Shown: positions 8,575 through 17,424 of the stretch, one piece after another
Numbering within the stretch: the first letter of the stretch is position 1
How the letters are laid out: every line of letters begins with the position of its first letter
Translations under genes and position numbers: made by a program
DNA from: Mycobacterium sp. SMC-4
GTDB taxonomy: Bacteria > Actinomycetota > Actinomycetes > Mycobacteriales > Mycobacteriaceae
Assembly (NCBI RefSeq): GCF_025263265.1
Contig: NZ_CP079869.1
Location: forward strand, 4,774,001 to 4,838,000
Reading direction: 5' to 3'
Length of the DNA: 64,000 nucleotides
The notes under the pieces: model-generated
The model's database searches: none
What the model saw: only the letters and a program-made list of their open reading frames with translations
What the model was told of the DNA's origin: nothing

Positions 8575-10134
8575 GTGTCCGAGAGCAATCCGGGGGCGGG
8601 CACCCCAGAGCCTGTTGTCGTCGCGTCGTCACCGTCGGCCGTCTTCGTCGACACCCGTGCCGACGAGGACTATGTGATCACCTCGATCGACGGGTCACTG
8701 CACAACGACGAACTCGCCCCGGTGGCGCCGTCGAAACGCCGCTGGGGATCGTTCGAGATCTTCAACGTGTGGACCAACGACGTCCAGAGCCTGGCCGGGT
8801 ACACGCTGGCCGCCAGCCTGTTCGTCACTGCCGGCATCAACGGCTGGTTCGTGCTGGCCGCGATCGTGCTGGCCGGCGCTCTGGTGATGTTCTTCGTCAA
8901 CCTGTCCGGACGCCCCAGCGTGACCTACGGCGTGCCCTACCCGGTGATCGCGCGGGCATCGATGGGTGTTCGCGGCGCCATGTTCCCGGCCACGGTTCGC
9001 GGCATCGTCGGGATCTTCTGGTACGGCGCCCAGACCTACTTCGCTTCCACCGCGGTGGCACTGGCCATCAACGCGATCATCGGCGCGACGCCGACGGGCA
9101 CCGTGCTGGGCATGACCTGGGTGGACTGGGTGTCCTACTCATTGGTGGCCGGGTTCCAGATCTTCCTGTTCGTGCGCGGGCTGGACGGGATCGTGCGGTT
9201 CCTCAACTTCGCCGGCCCAGCCGTTTACGTCGTGATGGTGTTGCTGTTGATCGCGATCTGGTGGCAAGCCGGCTCTGGACTGCTGAACGCAGTGGGCGAC
9301 CTGTTCGCCGGGGAGAAGCAGGGCACCGCCGCCATCGCGGCGTTCTTCGGAGTCGTGGGCACGATGATCGCCTACTTCGCGGCGGTGATCATCAATTTCG
9401 GTGACTTCGCCCGGTTCACCCGCAGCGACAAAGAGATGAAGCGTGGCAACCTGCTGGGGCTGCCGGTGAGCCTGACGTTCTTCACCTTCCTTTCGCTGTT
9501 CATCACCGCCGGTGCCTACATCGTGTTCCAGGACGGTCAGGGTGACCCGATGACCAACCCCGCCGACATCGTCGGCCAGGTCGGCAACGTCTGGCTGTCC
9601 ATCATCGCGGCGGTCACGTTCTTCATGGCCACCGTCGGCATCAACCTAGTGGCCAACTTCATCCCGCCGGTGTACGACATCGTCAACCTCAAGCCAAACC
9701 GGATCAACTTTCGTCTCGCTGGCTTCATCACCGCTGCAATCGGTTTCGTGATCGGCGCGCTGTGGGTGTCGGTGATCGGCAACGCCGGGCTGCCGATGTT
9801 CGTCGACACTCTGGGCGCACTGCTGGCGCCGCTGTACGGCATCATGATCGCCGACTACTTCATGCTGCGCCGGCAACGTCTGGACCTGCAGGCGCTCTAC
9901 TCCGCTGATCCGGGCGGGATGTACTACTTCACCAAGGGCTGGAATGTTCGCGCCCTGTGGGCGTTCGGCATTGCGGCGACGTTCGCGGTCGCCGCGGTAT
10001 GGGTGCCCGCGCTGCATGCACTGTCCGGGTTCGCCTGGGTGTTCGGCGCCGCACTCGGGGCAGCGCTGCACCTGCTGGTCATGCGCGGTCAGCCCTTGTC
10101 CAACACGACGCCTGAGGATCAGTTCGCCGGGTGA
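8575..10134 (+). CDS. NCS1-family permease (allantoin/uracil/purine type)
   Basis: A 519-residue polytopic membrane protein with about 12 hydrophobic segments. NCS1 signatures are visible: TNDVQSLAGYTLAASLF at the first helix, GVPYPVIARASMGVRGA, and FWYGAQTYF. Such proteins import nucleobases, hydantoins or allantoin with Na+ or H+. GTG 8575 follows AAAGGAG at good spacing. It is convergent with the allantoinase gene and overlaps its 3' end by 16 bp. Because its only metabolic neighbours are allantoinase and allantoicase, allantoin is the best guess for the substrate. The family does not separate substrates by simple motifs, so this stays an inference. Confidence 0.85.
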   Translation: MSESNPGAGTPEPVVVASSPSAVFVDTRADEDYVITSIDGSLHNDELAPVAPSKRRWGSFEIFNVWTNDVQSLAGYTLAASLFVTAGINGWFVLAAIVLAGALVMFFVNLSGRPSVTYGVPYPVIARASMGVRGAMFPATVRGIVGIFWYGAQTYFASTAVALAINAIIGATPTGTVLGMTWVDWVSYSLVAGFQIFLFVRGLDGIVRFLNFAGPAVYVVMVLLLIAIWWQAGSGLLNAVGDLFAGEKQGTAAIAAFFGVVGTMIAYFAAVIINFGDFARFTRSDKEMKRGNLLGLPVSLTFFTFLSLFITAGAYIVFQDGQGDPMTNPADIVGQVGNVWLSIIAAVTFFMATVGINLVANFIPPVYDIVNLKPNRINFRLAGFITAAIGFVIGALWVSVIGNAGLPMFVDTLGALLAPLYGIMIADYFMLRRQRLDLQALYSADPGGMYYFTKGWNVRALWAFGIAATFAVAAVWVPALHALSGFAWVFGAALGAALHLLVMRGQPLSNTTPEDQFAG

Positions 10135-11024
10135 ACCTCACGCCAGTGCCGGGCGATCTCGATACGGCGCGCCACCCACACCCGGTCGTGGGACTGCACG
10201 TGGTCGAGGAATCGCTGCAACGCAGCTGCGCGTGCCGGGCGCCCAACCAGCCGGCAGTGCAGGCCCACCGACAGCATCTTCGGTTGACCCGCAACACCTT
10301 CGGCGTAGAGCACATCGAACGCATCACGCAGGTGAGCGAAGAACTCGTCGCCGTTGGCGAACCCGGCCGCCGAGGCGAACCGCATGTCGTTGGTGTCCAA
10401 CGAGTACGGCACCACGAGGTGGTCGGTGTCGTGCACCCGCACCCAGTAGGGCAGGTCGTCGGCGTACGAGTCGGAGTCGTAGACGAAGCCGCCGTGTTCG
10501 ACGACCAGTGAACGTGTGTGCGGTGAGTCGCGGCCGGTGTACCAGCCCAGTGGGCGGTCGCCGGTGAGTTCGGTCAGGATGGCCACCGCTTCGGCCATGT
10601 GGGCACGTTCGGTGTCCTCGCCGATCAGTTGGTAGGACTTCCATCGCAGGCCATGGCACGCGATCTCGTGGCCGAGTTCACCGAACGCCGCGACGGCCTC
10701 CGGGTTGCGCTGCATGGCGCGGGCCACGGCGAACACCGTCAGCGGCAATGCTCGGTCCTCGAAGATCCGCAACAATCGCCACAACCCGGCTCGTGAGCCG
10801 TACTCGTAGAGCGATTCCATGCTCATATGGCGGTTGCCGAACGGTTCGGCCGGAGTGATCTCGGAAAGAAAGACCTCAGACGCCGGGTCGCCGTCGAGAA
10901 CGCAGTTCTCTGCCCCCTCTTCGTAATTGAGGACGAACTGGACGGCGATTGCGGCACCTCCGGGCCACCGGGGATCAGGTGGATGCGCACCGTAGCCGAC
11001 CATGTCGCGCGGGTAGGCGCTCAC
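10119..11024 (-). CDS. puuE: Allantoinase, PuuE (polysaccharide-deacetylase-like) type
   Basis: About 301 residues starting SAYPRDMVGYGAHPPDPRWP, which matches the start of PuuE allantoinases closely. AVQFVLNYEEGAE, GHEIACHGLRW and the DSDSYADDLPYW stretch are family hallmarks; the fold is that of NodB-like deacetylases, not the metal-dependent amidohydrolase allantoinase. It converts allantoin to allantoate in the cytoplasm. GTG 11024 was chosen because the start sequence is conserved and it overlaps the allantoicase stop by 4 bp (GTGA); the frame runs on to 11291 without homology. It is the last gene of a three-gene operon with allantoicase and DUF6986. Confidence 0.9.
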   Translation of the reverse strand: MSAYPRDMVGYGAHPPDPRWPGGAAIAVQFVLNYEEGAENCVLDGDPASEVFLSEITPAEPFGNRHMSMESLYEYGSRAGLWRLLRIFEDRALPLTVFAVARAMQRNPEAVAAFGELGHEIACHGLRWKSYQLIGEDTERAHMAEAVAILTELTGDRPLGWYTGRDSPHTRSLVVEHGGFVYDSDSYADDLPYWVRVHDTDHLVVPYSLDTNDMRFASAAGFANGDEFFAHLRDAFDVLYAEGVAGQPKMLSVGLHCRLVGRPARAAALQRFLDHVQSHDRVWVARRIEIARHWREVHPAN

Positions 11025-11983
11025 AGCAGATCGCCGAACATCCGCAGCCGGGCCAGCCCGCCGTCGGGATAGATGTCCAGCCGCGCCTCGGTCACCGCGG
11101 CGTCGACGTCGATCAGGAAACGGTGCCGCGTGTCGGGCAACAAGGCGGTGCGGGGCAGCAGTTCCACCCACTGCCCATCCACATCGAGTCCCTTCAGCGA
11201 TGCCGCAGCAGGGCTGTTTCCGATGAAATACGAGGTGTCGACCTCGACCAGGCGCACGCGGCCGGAGCCGGCGAGTCGGATGTGCACCCAATCGTTGGCG
11301 CCGTCACGCCGGCGTGCGGTCTCCCAGCCGTCGCCCATCACCTTGGCAACGCCGGGAAAGATGAGCGACTGCGGGGAGCTGTAGAAGCGGTTCGAGCAGT
11401 CCAGCACCATTCCACCGTTTTCCAGGGCGGCCAGGTCGACCGGACCGATGCCGAGTAAACGACGGTCTGGCATGCCCTCGCCGTGTACACGCAGACGCGC
11501 CACTCCGCCATCGGGATAGATGCGCAGGCGTACATGAGTCCACCGCTGCTCCGACATTACGTCGAACGCGTTCCTGGTATCGCCATAGATTTTGCTGCGA
11601 TCGACCAGACTGACCCAGCCCGGCGCGGCCGCGAGCTGTTCGGCTGTCGGATAGCCGTCGACCTCCAGCGCCTCCAGCGATGCCTCGGGCGGAAAGTTGC
11701 CCTTGAACCACGCCGTGTCGATGACCACACCGCGGATCCGTCCAGGCACTCCGAGTCGCACGATCGCCTCGTCGAAGCCGGGTTCGCGACGGCGCCGGGT
11801 TTCCCAACCGTCATAGATCTGGCCGCGATGGCCGAACGTCGCCGGTTGATACCTTGCGGGCCCGGGATTGATCAGATTCTCCTTCTCGGCGAAGGAGTCG
11901 TCGTTGGCCCATATCACCGCGCCCCCGGCCGTGCGCAGGGCCAGATCGGGCAGCCAGGTGAAATCCGGCGCGGAACTCGTCAT
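11021..11983 (-). CDS. alc: Allantoicase
   Basis: A 320-residue protein with the internal duplication of allantoicases: two related halves, each with a W(E)T(R)RRR-type segment (GWETRRRREPGFD near residue 60; GWETARRRDGANDW in the second half) and each ending in RLRIYPDGGVARLRVHG / RLDIYPDGGLARLRMFG. It splits allantoate into ureidoglycolate and urea. ATG 11983 overlaps the DUF6986 stop (ATGA) and the gene's own stop overlaps allantoinase, so the three are co-translated. Confidence 0.93.
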   Translation of the reverse strand: MTSSAPDFTWLPDLALRTAGGAVIWANDDSFAEKENLINPGPARYQPATFGHRGQIYDGWETRRRREPGFDEAIVRLGVPGRIRGVVIDTAWFKGNFPPEASLEALEVDGYPTAEQLAAAPGWVSLVDRSKIYGDTRNAFDVMSEQRWTHVRLRIYPDGGVARLRVHGEGMPDRRLLGIGPVDLAALENGGMVLDCSNRFYSSPQSLIFPGVAKVMGDGWETARRRDGANDWVHIRLAGSGRVRLVEVDTSYFIGNSPAAASLKGLDVDGQWVELLPRTALLPDTRHRFLIDVDAAVTEARLDIYPDGGLARLRMFGDLL

Positions 11984-13200
11984 GTAATCGTGCGCTCCTT
12001 CAGGTTTCGCAGGGCAGCGAGGTCGACGCTGGGAGCGCGCCCGGTCACGTCATCGATGGTGAATGCACCGACACCCAGGCCACGCAGCACGATGCGCGCC
12101 AGCGCCTCCGCGGTGGCCGGTTCGTCGGCGAGCGCCCCGCTGCGCCGGTCGAGATAGGCCTGCAGCCGCGGCACGGCCGCGACTGCAGCGGTGCGGAAGA
12201 ACATGAACGTGGCCGACCAGCGGCTGACCAGGTGCCCGGGGTGCATATCCCAGCCCTGGTAGTAACCCCGTTCCAGGGAGCGGGTGACCAGCCTATGGTG
12301 GCGACGCAGGGCCGATTGGATCTGCTCGGCGTCGCCGACCGGCAGAACCTGGGTGGAGCCGTCGACCACCCGCACCCCGGTCTGGGCTGCAGCCGCCAGC
12401 ATGACCGCCCTGGCGTGGTCGGCGACCGGATGGTCCAGCGCCTGCTGCTGGGGCGCTATCCCACATGCTGCGCTGTAATCGTAGGTGCCGTAGTGCAATC
12501 CGAGGCAACGTCCGGCGCTGCGGTGGATCGCTCGGGCGACGGTGGCGGTGCCGTCTGCGGCGAGAATCGCCTGCGGACTCTCGATCTGCAACTCGAAGCG
12601 CAGGCTGCCCTCGGCCAGCCCGTGCACCTGCTCGAGCTCCTCACACAGCCACACCGCGACGGTGGCCTGTTCGGCGGCGCGGATCTTCGGCACCGTGAAC
12701 ACGAAACCTGATGGGAGGACCCCGGCCGCGTCGAGCACCAACTCGAGGGTCCTGATGGCGCGTCGTCGTTCGGCGGGTGTCAGGCCTTTGATGCGGATCC
12801 CGCAGTAATCGGTACCCAGGGCGGCGAGCGTGCGACCCGCCCGGCGCGCGTCGCGATCTTCGATGTCGTCGGCTCGCTGTCGATACCCGTCCTCGAAGTC
12901 CAGCCGCAGATCCTGGATCGGCACGGACGCCAACCTCGCACGCACCCGGTCGAGGACGTCCTGGTCGCCGAGGTCGCCGAGTCGATCACGATGGCTGTCC
13001 AGCAATTCCACGGCGTGCGCACCCCACTGCGCCGGGGTCTCCTCGGTGGCCTGGGCGGCGCTGACGTACACGGTGTGCACGGGCTGAGCGGTAGCGTCGT
13101 CGCCGGGGTATCTGGCGTCCAGACCGGCGTCGACCTCGGCGAGTAGTTCGTCGATGCGGGTCAGCAGCGACGGCGCTATCTCCCTGCCGGTGTCTGCCAT
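11980..13200 (-). CDS. DUF6986 protein, HpcH/HpaI aldolase-citrate lyase family
   Basis: About 406 residues of a TIM-barrel lyase family. LRLDFEDGYRQRADDIEDRDA, FVFTVPKIRAAE, ELQIESPQAILA and LHYGTYDYSAACG hold the acidic metal and substrate residues expected of HpcH/HpaI or malyl-CoA-lyase relatives, and GWDMHPGHLVSRW lies near the C-terminus. ATG 13200 (MADTGREIAP) is preferred to GTG 13230. It heads the allantoicase-allantoinase operon, so it may act on a glyoxylate-, oxalurate- or ureidoglycolate-related compound. This is an inference from context; no reaction is proven for the family by sequence. Confidence 0.7.
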   Translation of the reverse strand: MADTGREIAPSLLTRIDELLAEVDAGLDARYPGDDATAQPVHTVYVSAAQATEETPAQWGAHAVELLDSHRDRLGDLGDQDVLDRVRARLASVPIQDLRLDFEDGYRQRADDIEDRDARRAGRTLAALGTDYCGIRIKGLTPAERRRAIRTLELVLDAAGVLPSGFVFTVPKIRAAEQATVAVWLCEELEQVHGLAEGSLRFELQIESPQAILAADGTATVARAIHRSAGRCLGLHYGTYDYSAACGIAPQQQALDHPVADHARAVMLAAAAQTGVRVVDGSTQVLPVGDAEQIQSALRRHHRLVTRSLERGYYQGWDMHPGHLVSRWSATFMFFRTAAVAAVPRLQAYLDRRSGALADEPATAEALARIVLRGLGVGAFTIDDVTGRAPSVDLAALRNLKERTIT

Positions 13201-13263
13201 CCGCCCATCGTCACAGATGCCCGGCCCCACGTCGCATCGGAGCGCGGCACACCCGGCGCGAAG

Positions 13264-14514
13264 TCAGCTCACCTTCGCGGTCGGGGTGAACACCACCGGC
13301 ATCGACTCCAACCCGCTGACGAAGTTCGCCGGCCGCAGCGGCAGCATGGACTCGTCGGCCAACCGCAGATCGGGCAGGCGCGCCAGCACCTTGGTCAGCA
13401 TGATCTTCAGCTCCAGCCGGGCCAACTGGTTACCCAGGCAGAAGTGGGTGCCGAACCCGAAAGCGAGATGACTGTTCGGATTTCGGTGAATGTCGAACTT
13501 CTCCGGATTTTCGAACGCTGTTTCGTCGAAGTTCGCCGACTCGAACATCAGCATGATCTTCTCGCCGGATGTCATCGCGGTGCCGTGAAACTCGGTATCA
13601 GCGGTCAGAGTTCGACACATGTTCTTCACCGGCGATGTCCAGCGCAGCATCTCCTCGATCGCGCCAGGCAGCAGTTCGTCGGGATTCGCCCCGGCCCTTT
13701 GGTCTTCGCGCGAGCGCTCATCCACCAGCTGCTGCCACTGATCCTGGTGACGCAGCAGCTGTTCGGTCCCGCCCGACAGCGTGTGCCGGGTGGTCTCGTC
13801 GCCGCCGATGAGAATCAGCAGCGTCTCGAAGACGATCTCGTCATCGGACATCTTCTGACCCTCGACCTCGGAGTTGCACAACACCGAGAAAAGGTCGTCA
13901 CGCGGGTTGGCCCGGCGGTCGGCGATGACCTCCATCGTGAACGCGGTGTAGGCGGCGAACGTGTCCATCAGCATCTGGATGGTGGCCTCGTCGACGTGTG
14001 AGCTGAGCCCGCAGACCAGGTTGTCCGACCACTCCAGCAGCTTCTGCCGCTCCTCGGGCAGCACGCCGAGCATGTCGCCGATCACCGCCATCGGCAGCGG
14101 GGCGGCGATGTCGCGGACGAAGTCGCATTCGCCGCGTTCACACACCGCGTCGATCAACGTGTCGCACAGCGACTCGATCGATGGCAGTCGGTCCATCACC
14201 CGCTTGCGGGTGAAACCGGCGTTGACGAGCTTGCGCCGCAACAGATGTGCAGGATCGTCCATGTCGATCATGTACGGCATCCCGGGCTGGTCAGGCCGAA
14301 TCCCCCCGGTCGAAGAGAAGAGCTCGGGGTTACGTTCGGCGTCGAGCACGGCCTGATAGGTGGTGGCCGCGGCCAGCCCGTTGCGGTCGCGGAACACCGG
14401 CTGATTGGCCCGCATCCACCGGTAGGCTGCGCGCGCTGTCGCGCCGTCGGCGTAAAAGCGACCGTCGGCGAGGTCGACATCCAGGCCGGCTTGCTGGGCG
14501 GTGGTGCTCGTCAT
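13264..14514 (-). CDS. cyp142: Cytochrome P450 CYP142, sterol C26/C27 hydroxylase
   Basis: About 416 residues, very close along its length to M. tuberculosis CYP142A1 (Rv3518c), e.g. the shared AAYRWMRANQPVFRDRNGL and NFVSGLESMPVVFTP. The heme-thiolate loop is FGFGTHFCLG; the I-helix oxygen motif is GGDETTRHTL; the ExxR is in AIEEMLRW. It oxidises the terminal methyl of cholesterol or cholestenone to the acid, in parallel with CYP125. The N-terminus is slightly longer than in M. tuberculosis. ATG 14514 overlaps the stop of the upstream acetoacetate-decarboxylase-like gene (ATGA), so both are driven by the KstR-controlled promoter at 15269. Confidence 0.95.
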   Translation of the reverse strand: MTSTTAQQAGLDVDLADGRFYADGATARAAYRWMRANQPVFRDRNGLAAATTYQAVLDAERNPELFSSTGGIRPDQPGMPYMIDMDDPAHLLRRKLVNAGFTRKRVMDRLPSIESLCDTLIDAVCERGECDFVRDIAAPLPMAVIGDMLGVLPEERQKLLEWSDNLVCGLSSHVDEATIQMLMDTFAAYTAFTMEVIADRRANPRDDLFSVLCNSEVEGQKMSDDEIVFETLLILIGGDETTRHTLSGGTEQLLRHQDQWQQLVDERSREDQRAGANPDELLPGAIEEMLRWTSPVKNMCRTLTADTEFHGTAMTSGEKIMLMFESANFDETAFENPEKFDIHRNPNSHLAFGFGTHFCLGNQLARLELKIMLTKVLARLPDLRLADESMLPLRPANFVSGLESMPVVFTPTAKVS

Positions 14515-15257
14515 CGCTCTCCTACGATTCGGGCGTCGCTGAAGGTCATGTCGACGTTGGCTGCCGAGCTCGAGACCAAGGCACGTTTGGGCAAGCCTAG
14601 AGAAGCCAGCTCGGCTGCGTAGGGATGTTCGCCGAGCCGGAGGTTGACCCCGCCCGGCCGATAGCGCACCCCGGACAGCACCATCTCTCCGGGTGTCTCG
14701 CGCACGACGCCGTCGAGGCACGAGTAGGTCGAGTGCACCTGGGGGCGCGATGTCAGCGCCGCCGGTGTGGGCAGCCCGGGCGCGAAATCCATGGCGAGGA
14801 CGAACGTCCCGTCGATCGTGAGATCGAAACCGAAAGAGCGGCCGTCACGAACGACAAAATCAGCCATCACCTTCGGGTAGCCCCAGATGGTCCGGCCCGC
14901 CTCGAGTGTGAAGGACTGGTCCACCGGCAGGTGATGGACGAATGCGCCCGCCGTCTGCAGCGCCTTCATCCCGCTGGCCTGCGGTTGGTCGGGCGGATTG
15001 ACCATCACGTTGGTGCCGTACTCGTAGTACTGACCGAGGTCGGTGTCCTCGTAGCGCATCAGCATCAGCACGACCATGGCGCGCCGGTTGCCGCGACCGA
15101 ACCGGCACACCCGCAGTCCGCTGTAGTCGATCATCCGTTGGGCGGCATCGGCCTCGACGGTGAACATCGCGGTGTGCTGTTGGGCGGTGCGCACCCGGAC
15201 CGGCATCGTCAAGACGGTGCCGGCGATGGTGTGCTGGGACGGCGTTACATCGGTCAC
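14511..15257 (-). CDS. Acetoacetate-decarboxylase-fold protein (Rv3519-like)
   Basis: A 248-residue protein with the acetoacetate decarboxylase/dehydratase-like fold: YYEYGTNVMVNPP, TLEAGRTIWGYPKVMADF and a C-terminal RLGEHPYAAELASLGLP. Whether the Schiff-base lysine of true decarboxylases is present is uncertain; the lysine in GYPK is the likely one. The reaction is unknown; its partner CYP142 suggests a steroid keto acid substrate (inference). The start is GTG 15257, with TAGATT 7 nt upstream and no ribosome-binding site, so translation is probably leaderless. Confidence 0.75.
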   Translation of the reverse strand: MTDVTPSQHTIAGTVLTMPVRVRTAQQHTAMFTVEADAAQRMIDYSGLRVCRFGRGNRRAMVVLMLMRYEDTDLGQYYEYGTNVMVNPPDQPQASGMKALQTAGAFVHHLPVDQSFTLEAGRTIWGYPKVMADFVVRDGRSFGFDLTIDGTFVLAMDFAPGLPTPAALTSRPQVHSTYSCLDGVVRETPGEMVLSGVRYRPGGVNLRLGEHPYAAELASLGLPKRALVSSSAANVDMTFSDARIVGER

Positions 15258-15264
15258 AGTCCCA

Positions 15265-15270
15265 AATCTA
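15265..15270 (-). promoter_or_regulatory. -10 box of leaderless promoter
   Basis: On the minus strand TAGATT is followed by exactly 7 nt and then the GTG at 15257. It shares its TA with the KstR operator, the same layout as at 7530 and 26323. Confidence 0.55.
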
Positions 15271-15282
15271 GAACGCGTTCTA
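15269..15282. promoter_or_regulatory. KstR operator, cyp142 operon
   Basis: TAGAACGCGTTCTA is a perfect palindrome and fits TnnAACnnGTTnnA. It lies 12 bp before the start of the acetoacetate-decarboxylase-like gene that precedes cyp142. Confidence 0.92.
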
Positions 15283-15302
15283 GACAGACTGCAAGAAAGT
15301 GT

Positions 15303-16346
15303 CTACGCCGGTGCCGCGACCAGCCCGGCGAGGTCGCGGATCTGCTCGGGCGAACGTGCGCCGACCACCATCATGGTGACCCCGGCGGCCTCCCACGCCG
15401 TGATCTGTTCTTGCACATAGGTCAGATCGCCGACGATTGCCGAGTCGTCGACCAGCTCATCGGGGATGATCTTGGCCGCCTCGTCTTTGCGGTCGCTGCG
15501 GAAGAGCCGGGTGACGTCGTCAACAACCTCCGCATAACCCATCCGGCGGTAGACGTCGGCGTGGAAGTTGGTGTCCTCGGCGCCCATGCCGCCCATGTAG
15601 AGCGCCAGGTGCGGCTTCATCAGCTCCATGATCTCGGCGCGATCGTCGGTGACCACCACCTGGGCGGTCGCGCAGATCTCGAAGGTCTCGCGGGTGTGCC
15701 GCGCGCCGGGGCGGGCGAAACCCTCGTCGAGCCACTCGTTGTACATCGTCGCGATGCGCGGCGAGTAGAAGATCGGCAGCCAGCCGTCGCAGATCTCGGC
15801 GGCCAACGCGACGTTCTTGGGCCCCTCTGCGCCCAGCATCACCGGGATGTCGGCGCGCAACGGATGGGTGATCGGTTTGAGGTTCTTGCCCAGGCCGGTG
15901 GTTCCTTCCCCGGTCAGCGGCAGCGGGTAGTGCGGGCCGTCGCTACGCACCGGGGCCTCACGGGCCCAGACCTGGCGCAGGATGTCGACGTACTCGCGCG
16001 TACGGGCCAGCGGCTTGCCGAACTTGGCGCCGTACCAGCCCTCCACGACCTGCGGTCCCGACACCCCGAGGCCGAGGATATGGCGTCCGCCGGAGAGGTG
16101 GTCGAGCGTCAGCGACGCCATCGCGCACGCTGTGGGAGTGCGCGCGGACAGTTGCACCACCGAGGTGCCCAGCCGCATCCGGGTGGTTTCGCGGCCCCAC
16201 CACGCCAGCGGGGTGAAAGCGTCCGATCCCCACGCCTCGGCGGTGAACACCGTGTCGAAGCCGGCCTCCTCGGCCGAGGCCACCAATTCGGCATGGTTCG
16301 TCGGAGGCTGCGCGCCCCAGTAACCCAGCTGCAAGCCCAGCTTCAC
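15303..16346 (-). CDS. LLM-class F420-dependent oxidoreductase (Rv3520c-like)
   Basis: A 347-residue protein, the same length as M. tuberculosis Rv3520c. It begins KLGLQLGYWGAQPP, followed by FDTVFTAEAWGSDAFTPLAWWG, GTSVVQLSARTPTACAM and GRHILGLGVSGPQVVEGWYG, all typical of luciferase-like monooxygenase and F420-using TIM barrels. GTG 16346 was chosen to match the family start; the frame stays open to 16424, overlapping the operator. It is divergent from the DUF35-ltp4-ltp3 operon and shares a KstR site with it, so a redox step in side-chain degradation is likely. The exact substrate is not known. Confidence 0.85.
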   Translation of the reverse strand: MKLGLQLGYWGAQPPTNHAELVASAEEAGFDTVFTAEAWGSDAFTPLAWWGRETTRMRLGTSVVQLSARTPTACAMASLTLDHLSGGRHILGLGVSGPQVVEGWYGAKFGKPLARTREYVDILRQVWAREAPVRSDGPHYPLPLTGEGTTGLGKNLKPITHPLRADIPVMLGAEGPKNVALAAEICDGWLPIFYSPRIATMYNEWLDEGFARPGARHTRETFEICATAQVVVTDDRAEIMELMKPHLALYMGGMGAEDTNFHADVYRRMGYAEVVDDVTRLFRSDRKDEAAKIIPDELVDDSAIVGDLTYVQEQITAWEAAGVTMMVVGARSPEQIRDLAGLVAAPA

Positions 16347-16393
16347 AGCACCCGTCCTTCCGGGCCGCCAGGCCCGCTCCTTGAAACCATTCT

Positions 16394-16407
16394 TAGAACC
16401 TGTTCTA
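16394..16407. promoter_or_regulatory. KstR operator, F420 oxidoreductase / DUF35-ltp4-ltp3
   Basis: TAGAACCTGTTCTA matches TnnAACnnGTTnnA. It lies between the divergent genes at 16346 (minus) and 16417 (plus), 9 bp upstream of the plus-strand GTG. Confidence 0.92.
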
Positions 16408-16416
16408 CTCGATGCC

Positions 16417-17409
16417 GTGACCACCAGCCAAAGCAGCCCGGTGCAGATCGATCCCCATGAACCGCCTCTTTCCGCGCCGCTGAAGCTCGCCTTCGACTAC
16501 ACCCGTTCGGTCGGACCCCTGCTGTCTGCGTTCTTCACCGCACTGCGGGAAAGGCGCATCGTCGGGGTCCGCGGATCAGACGGCCGAGTGTTGGTACCGC
16601 CGGCCGAGTACGACCCCGTGTCCTGGGAGCAGTTGAGCGAGATCGTACCGGTGGCCAGTGTCGGCACCGTGCAGTCCTGGACGTGGCAGGCCGAGCCTCT
16701 CGAAGGCCAACCGTTGGACCGCCCGTTCGCATGGGCGTTGATCAAGCTCGACGGCGCCGACACCGCGCTGCTGCACGCCGTGGCGGCCGACGGCCCCGAT
16801 GCGCTGAGCACCGGTGTGCGCGTGCACGCGCACTGGGTCGACGAGCCTGTCGGCGCGATCACCGACATCGCGTACTTCGTGCCGGGCGAGGAACCCGAAG
16901 ACGTGCCGCCTGCACCCGAAGGTCTGGACCCGGTGACCATGCTGGTGGCGCCGAGCTGGATCGAGATCCAGCACACCGCATCGCAGCCCGAAAGCGCGTT
17001 CCTGCGCGCCCTGGAACAGGGCAAGCTGCTCGGCGCCCGGTCGGGTTCGGACGGCAAGGTGTATTTCCCACCCAAAGAGGCCAATCCGGCCACCGGTCAG
17101 CCGCTCGACCAGTTCGTCGAGTTGCCCGACAAGGGCACCGTGACGACGTTCGCGATCATCAACATTCCGTTCGCAGGGCAGCGCATCAAGCCGCCCTATG
17201 TCGCCGCGTATGTGCTGCTCGACGGCGCCGACATCCCGGTGCTGCACCTGGTCTCCGAGATCGACGCCGACAAGGTGCGGATGGGGATGCGTGTGCAGGC
17301 GGTGTGGAAGCCCGAAGATCAGTGGGGCCTGGGCATCGACAACATCGAGTACTTCCGGCCGACGGGTGAACCCGACGCCGACTACGACAGCTACAAGCAT
17401 CACCTGTAG
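16417..17409 (+). CDS. Tandem DUF35 OB-fold protein (Rv3521-like)
   Basis: A 330-residue protein made of two similar DUF35-type halves. Each has a variant of 'RR/GK ...G..GRV.VPP.E.DP..' (RERRIVGVRGSDGRVLVPP near residue 45; QGKLLGARSGSDGKVYFPP near residue 205), followed by an OB-fold with LIKLDGADTALLH / YVLLDGADIPVLH. DUF35 proteins pair with thiolase-fold Ltp enzymes to form steroid retro-aldolases, as shown for ChsH2-Ltp2. Here it precedes ltp4 and ltp3, so it is the probable partner of one or both. GTG 16417 has no clear ribosome-binding site; the frame is open to 16381 through the operator. Confidence 0.82.
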   Translation: MTTSQSSPVQIDPHEPPLSAPLKLAFDYTRSVGPLLSAFFTALRERRIVGVRGSDGRVLVPPAEYDPVSWEQLSEIVPVASVGTVQSWTWQAEPLEGQPLDRPFAWALIKLDGADTALLHAVAADGPDALSTGVRVHAHWVDEPVGAITDIAYFVPGEEPEDVPPAPEGLDPVTMLVAPSWIEIQHTASQPESAFLRALEQGKLLGARSGSDGKVYFPPKEANPATGQPLDQFVELPDKGTVTTFAIINIPFAGQRIKPPYVAAYVLLDGADIPVLHLVSEIDADKVRMGMRVQAVWKPEDQWGLGIDNIEYFRPTGEPDADYDSYKHHL

Positions 17410-17424
17410 AGACAGGGAAAATCC

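Noticed and set aside
14625..16460. Plus-strand open frame of 611 codons opposite the acetoacetate-decarboxylase-like and F420 oxidoreductase genes
   Set aside because: Antisense shadow; it runs through a KstR operator and lacks any family motif.
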